Shown: positions 20,777 to 28,563, numbered from the stretch's first letter. The stretch: 37,012 nt of DNA from Pseudarthrobacter oxydans (GCF_030812335.1 NZ_JAUSSN010000019.1:1-37012); one strand, 5' to 3'. Made by a program: numbers and translations. Notes: generated by a model from the sequence alone, not told the origin.

Positions 20777-21190
20777 TCAGCTGTCCCCGCCCAATTCTGC
20801 CATGGCCGCCCGCAGGCGCGTGCCGGCATCGTCCGCCACTTCGCGGACCGCGGGGTTACTGCTGAGCTGCACCATGGTCTGCGGGTCGATGGCCTGGACC
20901 GTCGTCGCGGTGGCGTCCGTTCCGCGGCGCACCACAACATTGCAGGGCAGGAGCGCCCCCATTTCCGGTTCAGCGGCGAGCGCCCGGCTCGCGAGCATCG
21001 GATTGCAGGCACGGAGGATGATGTAGTCCCCCAGTGCTTCCGCGGCGTCCTCGCCGAGTTTGGCGGCAAAGGTGGCGCGCACATCGATTTCCGAAAGGAT
21101 CCCGAAGCCCTGGGTGGCGAGCGCGGCACGCATCTTGTCGACGGCGTCCTCCCAGCTCAGCGGGACGACGGCCGTGTACGTGTAGCTCAT
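20777..21190 (-). CDS. DUF302-domain protein
   Basis: This 137-residue protein matches the DUF302 family: SWEDAVDKMRAALATQGFGILSEIDV, then GDYIILRACNPMLASRALAAEPEMGALLPCNVVVRR, then IDPQTMV. The cysteine in LPCNVVV and the RACNP block are conserved features. The function is unknown; structures show a small dimeric alpha/beta fold and genomic contexts often involve redox or stress genes. The ATG overlaps the stop of the PRTase-hydrolase fusion gene (ATGA), so they are coupled. The same pairing argues for a stress role here. Confidence 0.92.
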   Translation of the reverse strand: MSYTYTAVVPLSWEDAVDKMRAALATQGFGILSEIDVRATFAAKLGEDAAEALGDYIILRACNPMLASRALAAEPEMGALLPCNVVVRRGTDATATTVQAIDPQTMVQLSSNPAVREVADDAGTRLRAAMAELGGDS

Positions 21191-22545
21191 GCTGTTGCTC
21201 CTGGAATGGTCTTGGCCGGCAGGAGGTAGTCGACAAACCAGTCCCTGGCGAGGATGGCTGCCGCGGCCAGCGTACCCGGTTCCTCGAAGAGATGCGTGGC
21301 GCCCTGGACCACAGCCAGCTGGTTGGGGCAGCGCATCATGGACTTCGCCTTGCGGTTGAGCTCCAGCACCTCGTGGTCGTAGCTGCCCACGATGAGGAGG
21401 GTGGGCGCCCGGACGGCGCCCAGCCGGGGGCCCGCCAGGTCGGGGCGGCCGCCGCGGGAGACGACCGCGTCGATCCTGGCGGTTGGTTCGGAGGCGGCCC
21501 AGAGCGCGGCGCCGGCGCCGGTGCTGGCCCCGAAATAGCCGATCGTGCAGGCGGCCGTGACCTGGCTCGTGGCGAGCCAGTCGGTGGCCGCGGACAGCCG
21601 GCGGGCCAGCAGTTCGATGTCGAAGACGTTGGCCCGGTTCCGCTCCTCCGCCGGGGTGAGCAGGTCCAGCAGCAGGGTGCCGAGACCGGCCTGCTGGAGC
21701 ACGCCGGCCACATACCGGTTCCGCGGGCTGTGCCGGCTGCTGCCACTGCCGTGCGCGAACAGCACCACGCCGAGGGCCGGGACCGGCAGGTGCAGCTGGC
21801 CCTGGAGCCGGACTCCGCGCGACGGGATCTCGACCTCCTCATCGAGCTCCGCGGCGTCCGGTGCGCTAAACGCGGCGGCCTTCCGGGACGCCGGCTGCGA
21901 GTTCTGCAGGCGCTTGGCCGCGGCATCGAGCAGCTGCACCACCTCGTCGTCTTCGGTGGGCGAGAAATCGCGGTAGTGGTAGCCGACCGCGGAGAACTGG
22001 TGCGGGGTGGCTAGGCAGACCAACTCGTCGGGCTCGGTCAGGCTCCTGAGGGTGTCGGCTGGGGCGACCGGGACGGCCAGGATAACTCTGGCGGCACCGA
22101 GCTTCCGGGCGATCCGGCAGGCGACCCGGGCGGTGGATCCGGTGGCGATCCCGTCGTCGACAATGACGGCGATGCGCCCGGTGAGGTCCTGCCGGGTCCG
22201 GCCCTTCCGGAACCGGACCACCCGGTTCTCCAGTACGGCGCGTTCATGGTCTTCGACGGCCTGCAGCTCGGCGTCACTGACCCGGGCATGGGCCAGGACA
22301 TGTGATTCCAGCACGCGGGCGCCGCCCTCCCCGATTGCGCCCATGGCGAGCTCCGGCTGGTACGGAAGGCCAAGCTTCCGTACCACGATCACGTCCAGCG
22401 GCGCGTCCAGTGCGGCGGCGACTTCGAAGGCCACGGGGACTCCGCCGCGGGGCAGACCCAGGACCACGATGTCCTGACCCCGCAACTCCGCGAGCCGCCT
22501 TCCCAGCTGCCGGCCGGCGTCGACCCTGTCTTCGAAAATGGTCAT
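21187..22545 (-). CDS. Phosphoribosyltransferase / alpha-beta hydrolase fusion
   Basis: The 452-residue protein joins two domains. Residues 1-215 are a type I phosphoribosyltransferase: DIVVLGLPRGGVPVAFEVA, the PRPP-binding loop IVDDGIATGST at 128-138, and VILAVPVAP. Residues 235-452 are a dienelactone-hydrolase-like alpha/beta hydrolase with nucleophile Ser341 in GASTG, Asp390 in GSYDHEV and His418 in GATHLFE. The Mycobacterium tuberculosis protein Rv0571c, a DosR-regulon member, has this architecture as I recall it. The substrates of neither domain are known. It is the first gene of a coupled pair with DUF302. No good ribosome-binding site is seen at the ATG. A DosR-box-like palindrome lies about 128 bp upstream. 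Confidence 0.92.
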   Translation of the reverse strand: MTIFEDRVDAGRQLGRRLAELRGQDIVVLGLPRGGVPVAFEVAAALDAPLDVIVVRKLGLPYQPELAMGAIGEGGARVLESHVLAHARVSDAELQAVEDHERAVLENRVVRFRKGRTRQDLTGRIAVIVDDGIATGSTARVACRIARKLGAARVILAVPVAPADTLRSLTEPDELVCLATPHQFSAVGYHYRDFSPTEDDEVVQLLDAAAKRLQNSQPASRKAAAFSAPDAAELDEEVEIPSRGVRLQGQLHLPVPALGVVLFAHGSGSSRHSPRNRYVAGVLQQAGLGTLLLDLLTPAEERNRANVFDIELLARRLSAATDWLATSQVTAACTIGYFGASTGAGAALWAASEPTARIDAVVSRGGRPDLAGPRLGAVRAPTLLIVGSYDHEVLELNRKAKSMMRCPNQLAVVQGATHLFEEPGTLAAAAILARDWFVDYLLPAKTIPGATA

Positions 22546-22666
22546 CGGTATGGCTTTCCAATCGGGATGTCGGCCGTGACCTCATCCAGGCGTGCGCTCC
22601 GCAGGCTGGGAAATTGACCACTTGGCCGCTCTCTCCCACTATCTGTCAGGAGGTCCTGGGATGTGA

Positions 22667-22680
22667 GGGCCTTTGTGCCC
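22667..22680. promoter_or_regulatory. DosR-like palindrome upstream of the PRTase-hydrolase fusion
   Basis: GGGCCTTTGTGCCC matches the pattern GGGACTTTNGGCCC at 11 of 13 informative positions and shares TTGTGCCC with the box at 19930-19948. It sits in the divergent region between the fusion gene and a GAF-ANTAR gene. The match is weaker than that of the UspA box. Confidence 0.3.
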
Positions 22681-22823
22681 GGATTGGCCGGCGCCCCCGC
22701 ACGGTGCCCGGCAGCGCACTCCCCCGGGCCTCCGCGGCGCTCCGCCCGGACCCGGAAACAGGCGCCAGGTCCCGCCACAACAGGCCCGGCGGTGCGGGTT
22801 CCGGTCCGTGGCCGCGTGTGTCA

Positions 22824-22851
22824 TTGGAAGCGGGAGGAGGCTGTATATAAT
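22824..22851 (+). promoter_or_regulatory. Promoter of the first GAF-ANTAR gene
   Basis: A perfect TATAAT (22846-22851) stands in an AT-rich patch, with TTGGAA (22824-22829, four of six to the -35 consensus) 16 bases upstream. Transcription would begin near 22858, leaving a leader of about 130 bases. Confidence 0.6.
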
Positions 22852-22870
22852 TTCCCCGTACGGTTTTGCA

Positions 22871-22906
22871 GCGAGCCGTTGGATTGTTCTTCGATCCGGC
22901 CACTCG
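22871..22906 (+). ncRNA. Hairpin in the 5' leader of the first GAF-ANTAR gene
   Basis: GCGAG (22871-22875) pairs with CTCGC (22902-22906). Inside, CC pairs with GG and GGAT (22881-22884) with ATCC around a 9-base loop. Because ANTAR proteins bind structured RNA, a structured leader of an ANTAR gene could be self-regulatory. It does not have the known twin hexaloop form, so this is a weak suggestion. Confidence 0.25.
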
Positions 22907-22986
22907 CCGTCCGCCACTGCCGCTCCGCCGCGGGTGGGCCGCCCGTCCGGATCGTTTTGACCTGAGCGAAACGGCACGACGAGACA

Positions 22987-23736
22987 GTGGTTAGCGAATC
23001 AATCGCAGCTTCCCCAGATGCAACTTCAACCAACCAGCACCTGCACGAACTGGTGCTCAACAGCTCCGACGTTGAGGAGTTCCTGCGCGAACTGGCGCGG
23101 GTCTCCGCGCGCAGCCTCTCGGAGCCGGGCGACGAGATCCTGTGCGGGATCACGCTGTTCCGGCACCGGAAGGCCGCGACGGTGGCCAGCAGCAGCGCGG
23201 CCGCCCAGTCCATGGACGAAATCCAGTACACCTTCGGCGACGGCCCGTGCGTGACGGCGTCACGGGAACAGGAAACCGTCCACATCCGGGATCTCGCGGA
23301 CTGCGGGCGCTGGCCGCAGTACGCCGCCACCGTCCGGGGCCTCGGCGTCCGCTCGATCCTGGCCCTGCCGTTCCTGCTCGACGGCGACACCCGTGCGGCC
23401 CTCAACCTGTACTCGCACCGGGCCGGCCGGTTTGATGGGAGGGCGATGGACCTGGCCCGGAATTTCGTGAGCCAGACGTCCCTGGCGCTGCGGCTGGCGG
23501 TGCGTTTCGCGCACTACAGCGACACGGCCGCGAACCTCCGGGCCACCCTGGAGACCCGCACCGGCATCGACGTCGCGGTCGGCATCATCATGGCGCAGAA
23601 CCGCTGCAGCCAGGCCGAGGCCTTCGAACTCCTCAAGGCCGCTTCCAGCGCCCGCAACATCAAACTGCACGCCGTGGCGGCCGGCGTTGTGGAGTCACTC
23701 GGCAAGGGGCCGGCCCGGACGCATTTCGACGTCTAG
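22987..23736 (+). CDS. GAF-ANTAR RNA-binding regulator
   Basis: Residues about 15-170 form a GAF sensor domain (YTFGDGPCVTASREQETVHIRDLADCGRWPQYA is the typical actinobacterial core). Residues about 185-240 form an ANTAR domain (LRATLETRTGIDVAVGIIMAQNRCSQAEAFELLKAASSARNIKLHAVA), a three-helix RNA-binding unit that acts as antiterminator. There is no kinase or receiver domain, so the GAF part must sense the signal directly. The start is the GTG at 22987; its ribosome-binding site is weak. The stop shares CTAG with the convergent LOV-GGDEF-EAL gene. It is one of three such regulators within 10 kb. Confidence 0.93.
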   Translation: MVSESIAASPDATSTNQHLHELVLNSSDVEEFLRELARVSARSLSEPGDEILCGITLFRHRKAATVASSSAAAQSMDEIQYTFGDGPCVTASREQETVHIRDLADCGRWPQYAATVRGLGVRSILALPFLLDGDTRAALNLYSHRAGRFDGRAMDLARNFVSQTSLALRLAVRFAHYSDTAANLRATLETRTGIDVAVGIIMAQNRCSQAEAFELLKAASSARNIKLHAVAAGVVESLGKGPARTHFDV

Positions 23737-25772
23737 GCCCCGCTCCGGATTTCCCGGACCAGCCAATCAACGATCATCCGGCTGGCGCCGGAACTGCTGT
23801 CGGCCCGGTGCTGCTGGGTGTGCCACCGGTGGACGTCGTCCTGTCGCCCGCCGCGGGAGTCCAGGTATCCGGTGAACGGGCAGTCCTCGACGGCGTGCGG
23901 GTGCGGGGATCCGAGCCGGAGGAACTTCCAGTGGAAGGCCAGTGCGCCAAGGGCCGTCCGCACCTGGCGGGCGCATACCCGTGACTCGAAATCCGCAGTC
24001 CAGCCCGGGACCTCGGAGGCAGGCATCGGACGGGCGAGGTGGTAGCCCTGGCCGTACCGGGCGCCCAGGACGGCCACGGCTTCGGTCATGCCAAGGTCCT
24101 CCAGGCCTTCGGCCACGACCGTCAGGTCAAAATCCCGGCCGATCTGCACGAGGGTCGCGATCAGGCTCAGTGTCTCCAGCGGACTGGTGCGGAGACCGGT
24201 GAGCATGTCCCGGTCGATCTTCACCGCCGTGAAGGGCAGCATCGACAGCCGCTTGAGGCTGCTGTAGCCCGCGCCGAGATCGTCCATGGCGAGGCCCACC
24301 CCCAGTGTGACCAGCCGGTCCAGCGGGGCACGGAGCAGGTCCCAGTCCGCGGTTTCGGTTTCGAGCAGTTCCAAAACCAGCCGTTGCGGCGCGATCGAGT
24401 GCCGCCGGAGGGACTCTTCAACGAAGGGCAGGCAGCCCTGGTCCGTCAGGGTGGACGGGGCAATGTTGACGGAGACCCTGGCGGAGAGCCCCTGCCCGTC
24501 CCAGGCCGCGAGGCACGCCAATGTCTGGTCCAGTCCCGCCCGGAACAGCCTCGCGGTCTCGGCCGTGCTGAGGTGCTGGAGAAACGCCGCCGGCGGCACG
24601 AGGCTGCCATCCTCCAGCCGCAGCCGGGCCAGGGACTCGAAGAGATGGACGCCGCCGGAATCGAAGTCGACCGCCGGCTGCATGAACATCTCCAGCCCGC
24701 CGCCGAACAGCCGCTCCTTGCACAAGGCGACGGAACCGCCGGCGGGGTCCGCCTCCGCGGGCGCCCCGCCGGGTGGTTCGAGGGCCACCGGGGGTCCGGC
24801 AGCCGCCGCGCTGGCGCCCGCCGCAGGCCCGGCCAGCTCCCACCATCCCCGCGTCCGGCTCCCGCGGGCTTTGGCCACTTTGAGTGCGGCGTCGGCGGTA
24901 CGCAGCAGGGTGCGCATTTCGATGCCGTCGCGGGGCGAACATGCCAGCCCCGCGCTCATGGTCAGGGAAATCAATTCCCCGGACACATCGAAGGGCTCAT
25001 CCATGCTGCGGCCGAGCCGCTGGAGCACAACGCCCAGCGCCGCGGCGTCGGCGCCGGCTGCGCCGGCAACCACGAGCACGAATTCGTCGCCGCCCATCCG
25101 CGCGAGGAACTCCGACGGCTGGAGCCGGGCCTGCATCCGGGCGGCCCAGCTTTTCAGGATGATGTCACCGGCCTCGTGGCCGAGGGCGTTGTTCACTTCC
25201 TTGAACCGGTCCAGGTCAATCAGTCCGACGACGACGGCGGGCCGGGAGCCGCCGTCGGAATCCAGCACCTTCGCGAGGTGGCCGTCCAGGGCGGCGCGGT
25301 TGGGCAGGCCGGTCAGCTGATCGTGGGCGGCCTGGAATCGGAGCTGTTCGTGCAGCGCCACCCGGGCGTTGATGTCCCGCTGCACGCTGACGAAGTGCGT
25401 CACCTGACCGTGCTCGTCCCGGAGCGGGGTGATGGTCAGGGCGTTCCAGAACGGCGACCCGTCCTTGCGGTAATTGAGGATTTCGCCGCGGAACTGCTCC
25501 CCTCGGGCCAGCGCGTCACGGATGGCTCCGGCGGCCTCCGGCGCGGTACCCGCCCCCTGGAGGATCCGGCAGTTGGCGCCAAGGACCTCTGCCTCCGTGT
25601 AGCCGGTGATGGCGCTGAAGGAGCGGCTGGCGTGCAGGATGTTCTGTGCCGCGTCGGTGATGAGGGAGATTTCGGAGGTGGCTTCGAGGGCGCGGACAAG
25701 GAGCTCCGGGGGAACGCCGTCGGCCACGTGGGGCGACGCCCCGGCCGCGGGTGGTGGCCGGCGAAGAGACAT
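23733..25772 (-). CDS. LOV-GGDEF-EAL blue-light c-di-GMP signalling protein
   Basis: Residues about 25-135 are a PAS domain with the full flavin-binding LOV signature: GANCRILQG with the photoactive Cys68, Asn100 in NYRKDG, Asn110 in FWNAL and Gln131 in SVQRDI. Residues 145-310 are a GGDEF domain with intact RMGGDEF (227-231) and metal Asp in IDLDRF; the RxxD inhibitory site is absent. A Pro/Ala/Gly linker leads to an EAL domain (about 350-590) with ESLARL, NIAPSTL, ELLETE, DDLGAGYSSLKRL, KID and AEGLED, so catalytic residues are largely kept. The last 85 residues hold His614, Cys631, His648, His651 and His655 in an order like a CZB zinc site. GAGGG precedes the ATG. It may make and break c-di-GMP in response to blue light. 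Confidence 0.95.
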   Translation of the reverse strand: MSLRRPPPAAGASPHVADGVPPELLVRALEATSEISLITDAAQNILHASRSFSAITGYTEAEVLGANCRILQGAGTAPEAAGAIRDALARGEQFRGEILNYRKDGSPFWNALTITPLRDEHGQVTHFVSVQRDINARVALHEQLRFQAAHDQLTGLPNRAALDGHLAKVLDSDGGSRPAVVVGLIDLDRFKEVNNALGHEAGDIILKSWAARMQARLQPSEFLARMGGDEFVLVVAGAAGADAAALGVVLQRLGRSMDEPFDVSGELISLTMSAGLACSPRDGIEMRTLLRTADAALKVAKARGSRTRGWWELAGPAAGASAAAAGPPVALEPPGGAPAEADPAGGSVALCKERLFGGGLEMFMQPAVDFDSGGVHLFESLARLRLEDGSLVPPAAFLQHLSTAETARLFRAGLDQTLACLAAWDGQGLSARVSVNIAPSTLTDQGCLPFVEESLRRHSIAPQRLVLELLETETADWDLLRAPLDRLVTLGVGLAMDDLGAGYSSLKRLSMLPFTAVKIDRDMLTGLRTSPLETLSLIATLVQIGRDFDLTVVAEGLEDLGMTEAVAVLGARYGQGYHLARPMPASEVPGWTADFESRVCARQVRTALGALAFHWKFLRLGSPHPHAVEDCPFTGYLDSRGGRQDDVHRWHTQQHRADSSSGASRMIVDWLVREIRSGA

Positions 25773-25856
25773 GCTGAACCCTCGAAAGGTCAGTCCGGGA
25801 ACCGGACATTGATTCGTTCAATGCCAGACTAGCCGTCGCGGGGCCAGCGCGGGCGA

Positions 25857-26540
25857 TTATTGGCGCGGAGGCTCAGCCGCTACGTCCAGGATGGTGCGGA
25901 TCGTGTCCTCGTGGGCGAGGATCCGGAAGTGGCCGGCGGTCTCGAGCCGGATGTTCCGGGCGCCGGGGAGCATGCTCCCCTCGGGGATATGCGGGTCAAA
26001 GAGCCCGTAGACCGAGGTGATGCGCTCGTTGACGCGCTCTTCACGTGAGAGCTGCATGGTCACGGCACTCCGGGGCGAGAAGGCGCGCAGGCTCGGCAGC
26101 AGCATGAACGAGGCATAGCGTGAGCCGGAGAACGGTGAACAGACCGCCACCATGCCGGCGATGCGGCGATCCGGGTCCAGCTGCATCATCACGAATTTGC
26201 CGATCAGTCCGCCTTTGCTGTGGGCGACGATCATCGCGTCCGAGAGGTCACGGTCCCGGATGTATCCGGCAATCAGGTCCGCGGCCCTGGGCACCGCGAG
26301 CCGGTTCCGGTGCAGCAGGGTCAGCACGTGCACCGGATGGCCGGCCTCATGAAGCCGCTTAACCAGCGGCAGCATAAACCGCCAATCCTCATAAACCCCG
26401 GGAATCACCACCACGGGCCGTCCGGTCCCGCCGAGGAAATCCTCCGGCTTGGTCCGGGACAGCGCACTGAGGACCTGCCGGCCGGCGGCATAGAGGTAGT
26501 CCTGGGTCCACCAGCGGGCGGCCTGCAGGACCCCGCTCAT
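25857..26540 (-). CDS. Alpha/beta hydrolase (lipase-like, AHSKGG nucleophile)
   Basis: The 227-residue protein has the hydrolase order: RPVVVIPGVYEDWRFMLPLVKRLHEAG (oxyanion strand), nucleophile serine in VAHSKGGLIG, VAVCSPFSGS, an acidic residue in YGLFDPHIPEG, and histidine in TAGHFRIL. This arrangement is common in PGAP1-like and triacylglycerol-lipase-like proteins, which act on esters. No signal peptide is present, so it is likely cytoplasmic. I use the ATG at 26540, which overlaps the stop of the upstream hydrolase gene as ATGA; the longer open frame is basic, low-complexity sequence antisense-like in composition. The substrate is unknown. Confidence 0.9.
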   Translation of the reverse strand: MSGVLQAARWWTQDYLYAAGRQVLSALSRTKPEDFLGGTGRPVVVIPGVYEDWRFMLPLVKRLHEAGHPVHVLTLLHRNRLAVPRAADLIAGYIRDRDLSDAMIVAHSKGGLIGKFVMMQLDPDRRIAGMVAVCSPFSGSRYASFMLLPSLRAFSPRSAVTMQLSREERVNERITSVYGLFDPHIPEGSMLPGARNIRLETAGHFRILAHEDTIRTILDVAAEPPRQ

Positions 26541-27346
26541 ACCGGGCGCCCCTGAGGAGCCTCTCCGGCCGTCCGGCGGAGTCCGGCGAAGTCCAGGATG
26601 GCGCCCGCCACTTCCTCGGAGCGGTTGTGCTGCACCACGTGTCCGGTGCCTTCGATTTCGAGCAGTTGCCCCTGGACCGCGTGGGCGGCCAGCCGGCGGC
26701 ACCAGTCAGCGGAGGCTACGGGGTCCTGGGCGCCCCGCATCACAAGGACCGGGGCAGCCACCCCGGTGATCTTCTGCTCCGTGGGGTAGCCCATCATGAC
26801 GCGCAGGGTCTTCAGGTACCAGGTGGGCCCGCAGCGGAAATAGTCCGTGAAGACGAGGGCGTTCGAGGACGGGCTTTCGTACAAGATGCTGTCCCGGCCC
26901 AGCGCCAGGGCCTGCTGCACGACGGTGCGGCGCTTCGCATCGACCACCGGTCCCATCAGGACGAGCTGGGAAATCCGGCCAGGCTGCTGCAGCGCCGCTT
27001 CGATCGCGAACTGGGTGCCCATCGAGTGCCCGACGAGCACGAACTCCAGGACCCCCAGCTGTTCGAGGGCGCCGAGGATGTAGGTGGCGTGGTCGGCGAC
27101 CGTGAGCGTTTGCTCCGGGCGTGGCGTGGCGCCGAAGCCGGGCAGGTCGATTGAGTAGGTGTCAACGGACTCCGCGAGCAGCGCGTGGAGCCGGCTGAGA
27201 TAGCGGTGCGAGACGCCGATCCCGTGGATCAGCACGACGGCTGGACGCGCCTCCCCGGCGCCGGCTGGACCGGCGGGCCGTGCGGAGACGAAGACATGGC
27301 CCAGATGGCCTGCGGCCTCGATCTCGATGCGGTCGGGCCTGCTCAT
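26537..27346 (-). CDS. Alpha/beta hydrolase (GHSMG nucleophile)
   Basis: The 269-residue protein is a classic alpha/beta hydrolase: VVLIHGIGVSHRYLSRLH (HG oxyanion motif), the strand YSIDLPGFGATPRP, nucleophile serine in LVGHSMGTQFAIE, aspartate in VMRGAQDPVASADW, and histidine in IEGTGHVVQH. It resembles hydrolases of the C-C bond or ester type such as haloperoxidase- and MhpC-like enzymes, but the substrate cannot be named. It is coupled to the second hydrolase gene by an ATGA overlap. Upstream lies a 79-base gap with a palindromic AGTAAGCATACT-type element. Confidence 0.92.
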   Translation of the reverse strand: MSRPDRIEIEAAGHLGHVFVSARPAGPAGAGEARPAVVLIHGIGVSHRYLSRLHALLAESVDTYSIDLPGFGATPRPEQTLTVADHATYILGALEQLGVLEFVLVGHSMGTQFAIEAALQQPGRISQLVLMGPVVDAKRRTVVQQALALGRDSILYESPSSNALVFTDYFRCGPTWYLKTLRVMMGYPTEQKITGVAAPVLVMRGAQDPVASADWCRRLAAHAVQGQLLEIEGTGHVVQHNRSEEVAGAILDFAGLRRTAGEAPQGRPV

Positions 27347-27425
27347 GGTGGGCTCATTTCTATTCGGCGCTTCTGGTCAGCACCACTTGTCAGCGTCTAG
27401 TAAGCATACTGACAGAACCCGGCGG

Positions 27426-27635
27426 TCAGTCATTCCGCTTGTCGCGCTCGCTGAACTCCTCATCGAGGTCGTAGTGCCTGAACTCGGTTTCCGGGTTCGG
27501 TTCGCCGTCCGCCACGTATTCGTGGTCCAACTGCCGCTGAACCTGGCTGTCGAGGACCTGAAGATCCTTGTCCGCCACCACGGTGAGGTCCTCCGGGAAT
27601 TCATCCTCCGGCGTGAGGTGCAACTTCTCGGTCAT
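27426..27635 (-). CDS. Small acidic protein of unknown function (69 residues)
   Basis: This hydrophilic, strongly acidic protein (TPEDEFPEDLTVVADKDLQVLDSQVQRQLDHEY in the first half, DLDEEFSERDKRND at the end) has no membrane segment or recognisable motif. GAGAGG lies upstream of the ATG at 27635. The composition suggests partial disorder. It is divergent from another small acidic protein gene at 27815 and precedes the two hydrolase genes on the same strand, which may be cotranscribed. Confidence 0.7.
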   Translation of the reverse strand: MTEKLHLTPEDEFPEDLTVVADKDLQVLDSQVQRQLDHEYVADGEPNPETEFRHYDLDEEFSERDKRND

Positions 27636-27814
27636 GTCAATGCCTCTCTGGGCAGGGGAAGTGGACTCGAATTTCTGCGTCCCGGCCGACTTTAGAATAG
27701 CCGGGGCCACCGAAGAGTGGAATACGGCGGACGGGCCGCGGTGTATCTTGGGCAGTCAGGGCCCGCAGCCGGGCCAGGCAAACGGACCGGTTTAGCCGGA
27801 GCGGGGAGGACCCG

Positions 27815-28060
27815 ATGGGCAGCGAACGCAAGGACCCGGAGGACATCGTCAAGGACGGCGTTGAGGACGGAAACCAGGCGGGTGCAGCGCCGGTGGCCCG
27901 CGAAGAGGGCCAGGACGTGAGCCCGGCGGGGTCAGGCTCCACCGAGGCCCAGGCAGCAGCCGGGGCACGGGACGACAACAAGGCCACCGGCCCGGCGGAA
28001 GAACAGGACGAGCAGTCCGCCGACGACCGCGGGCTCACTACGGATTCCAGCCCGGACTAG
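27815..28060 (+). CDS. Small disordered acidic protein (81 residues)
   Basis: The product is almost entirely Gly, Ala, Asp, Glu, Gln and Ser (DPEDIVKDGVEDGNQAG at the start, EEQDEQSADDRG near the end) and is predicted to be disordered. A GGGGAGGA site lies directly upstream of the ATG, so translation is likely. Proteins of this composition often appear near general stress genes in actinobacteria, but I cannot name a family. It ends 16 bases before a pair of strong hairpins. Confidence 0.65.
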   Translation: MGSERKDPEDIVKDGVEDGNQAGAAPVAREEGQDVSPAGSGSTEAQAAAGARDDNKATGPAEEQDEQSADDRGLTTDSSPD

Positions 28061-28075
28061 GACTTGGCCGCCCCT

Positions 28076-28155
28076 GGCCGCCCGGCCCGGCAAAGGCCCG
28101 GCCCCTTCAGCCGGGCGGCCGTGCAGCCGGGCTCAGTGCGAAGCCGGAGCCCGGC
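28076..28155. terminator. Two tandem strong hairpins between convergent genes
   Basis: First hairpin: perfect 11-bp arms GGCCGCCCGGC (28076-28086) and GCCGGGCGGCC (28110-28120), with a competing shorter stem using GCCCGGC inside the loop. Second hairpin: perfect 9-bp arms GCCGGGCTC (28126-28134) and GAGCCCGGC (28147-28155), ending at the base before the PhnB-like gene's stop. No T-run follows, so the two together probably act as a bidirectional terminator. Confidence 0.7.
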
Positions 28156-28563
28156 CTACGCGGGGCCGACGTTGACGAGCCAGTCGGTCCCGAACCGGTC
28201 CGTGCACATCCCGAAGACATCTCCCCAGGGAGCTTTCTCCATGGGGACGGTCACTTGTCCGCCGTCGGCGAGCTTGTCGAAGTAACCGCGCAGTTCGGCC
28301 TCGTCGGAGCCGCTAAGCGACACCGAAATGCTGCTGCCGGGCTTGTAGTCCATGCCGTTGGGTGTGTCCGCACCCATCAGCACCATTCCCTTGGCCGTGC
28401 TCAGCATGGCGTGCATGATCTTGTCCTGCTCGGCAGGATCTTCGCTGGCGTGGTATTCGCCGAAGGTGCTCATGGTCAGTTCTCCGCCAAATACCGACTG
28501 GTAGAACGTCATGGCTTCCTTGGCGTTGTCGCGGAAACTCAGGTACGGGTTGAGCGTGGTCAT
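28156..28563 (-). CDS. PhnB-like VOC/glyoxalase-superfamily protein
   Basis: The 135-residue protein has the PhnB pattern: TTLNPYLSFRDNAKEAMTFYQSVFGGELTMSTFGEY, then KIMHAMLSTAKGMVLMGAD, then KAPWGDVFGMCTDRFGTDWLVN. It is a vicinal-oxygen-chelate fold. PhnB itself has no proven enzymatic role; relatives are sometimes metal-dependent lyases or resistance proteins. The ATG at 28563 has AAGGAG upstream; the longer open frame from 28935 is antisense to the next gene and not real. No phosphonate genes are nearby. Confidence 0.92.
   Translation of the reverse strand: MTTLNPYLSFRDNAKEAMTFYQSVFGGELTMSTFGEYHASEDPAEQDKIMHAMLSTAKGMVLMGADTPNGMDYKPGSSISVSLSGSDEAELRGYFDKLADGGQVTVPMEKAPWGDVFGMCTDRFGTDWLVNVGPA

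Larger units (their letters stand above)
22546..22986. other. 441-base divergent intergenic region
   Basis: No gene is supported here; the short open frames lack ribosome-binding sites and show no family. The region holds a DosR-like palindrome (22667-22680), a good promoter for the GAF-ANTAR gene (22824-22851) and a structured 5' leader of about 130 bases with a hairpin at 22871-22906. I found no clear promoter for the fusion gene on the minus strand. Confidence 0.6.

Noticed and set aside
22663..22965. 100-codon plus-strand frame before the first GAF-ANTAR gene
   Set aside because: It crosses the promoter and leader of that gene and has Arg/Pro-rich shadow composition.
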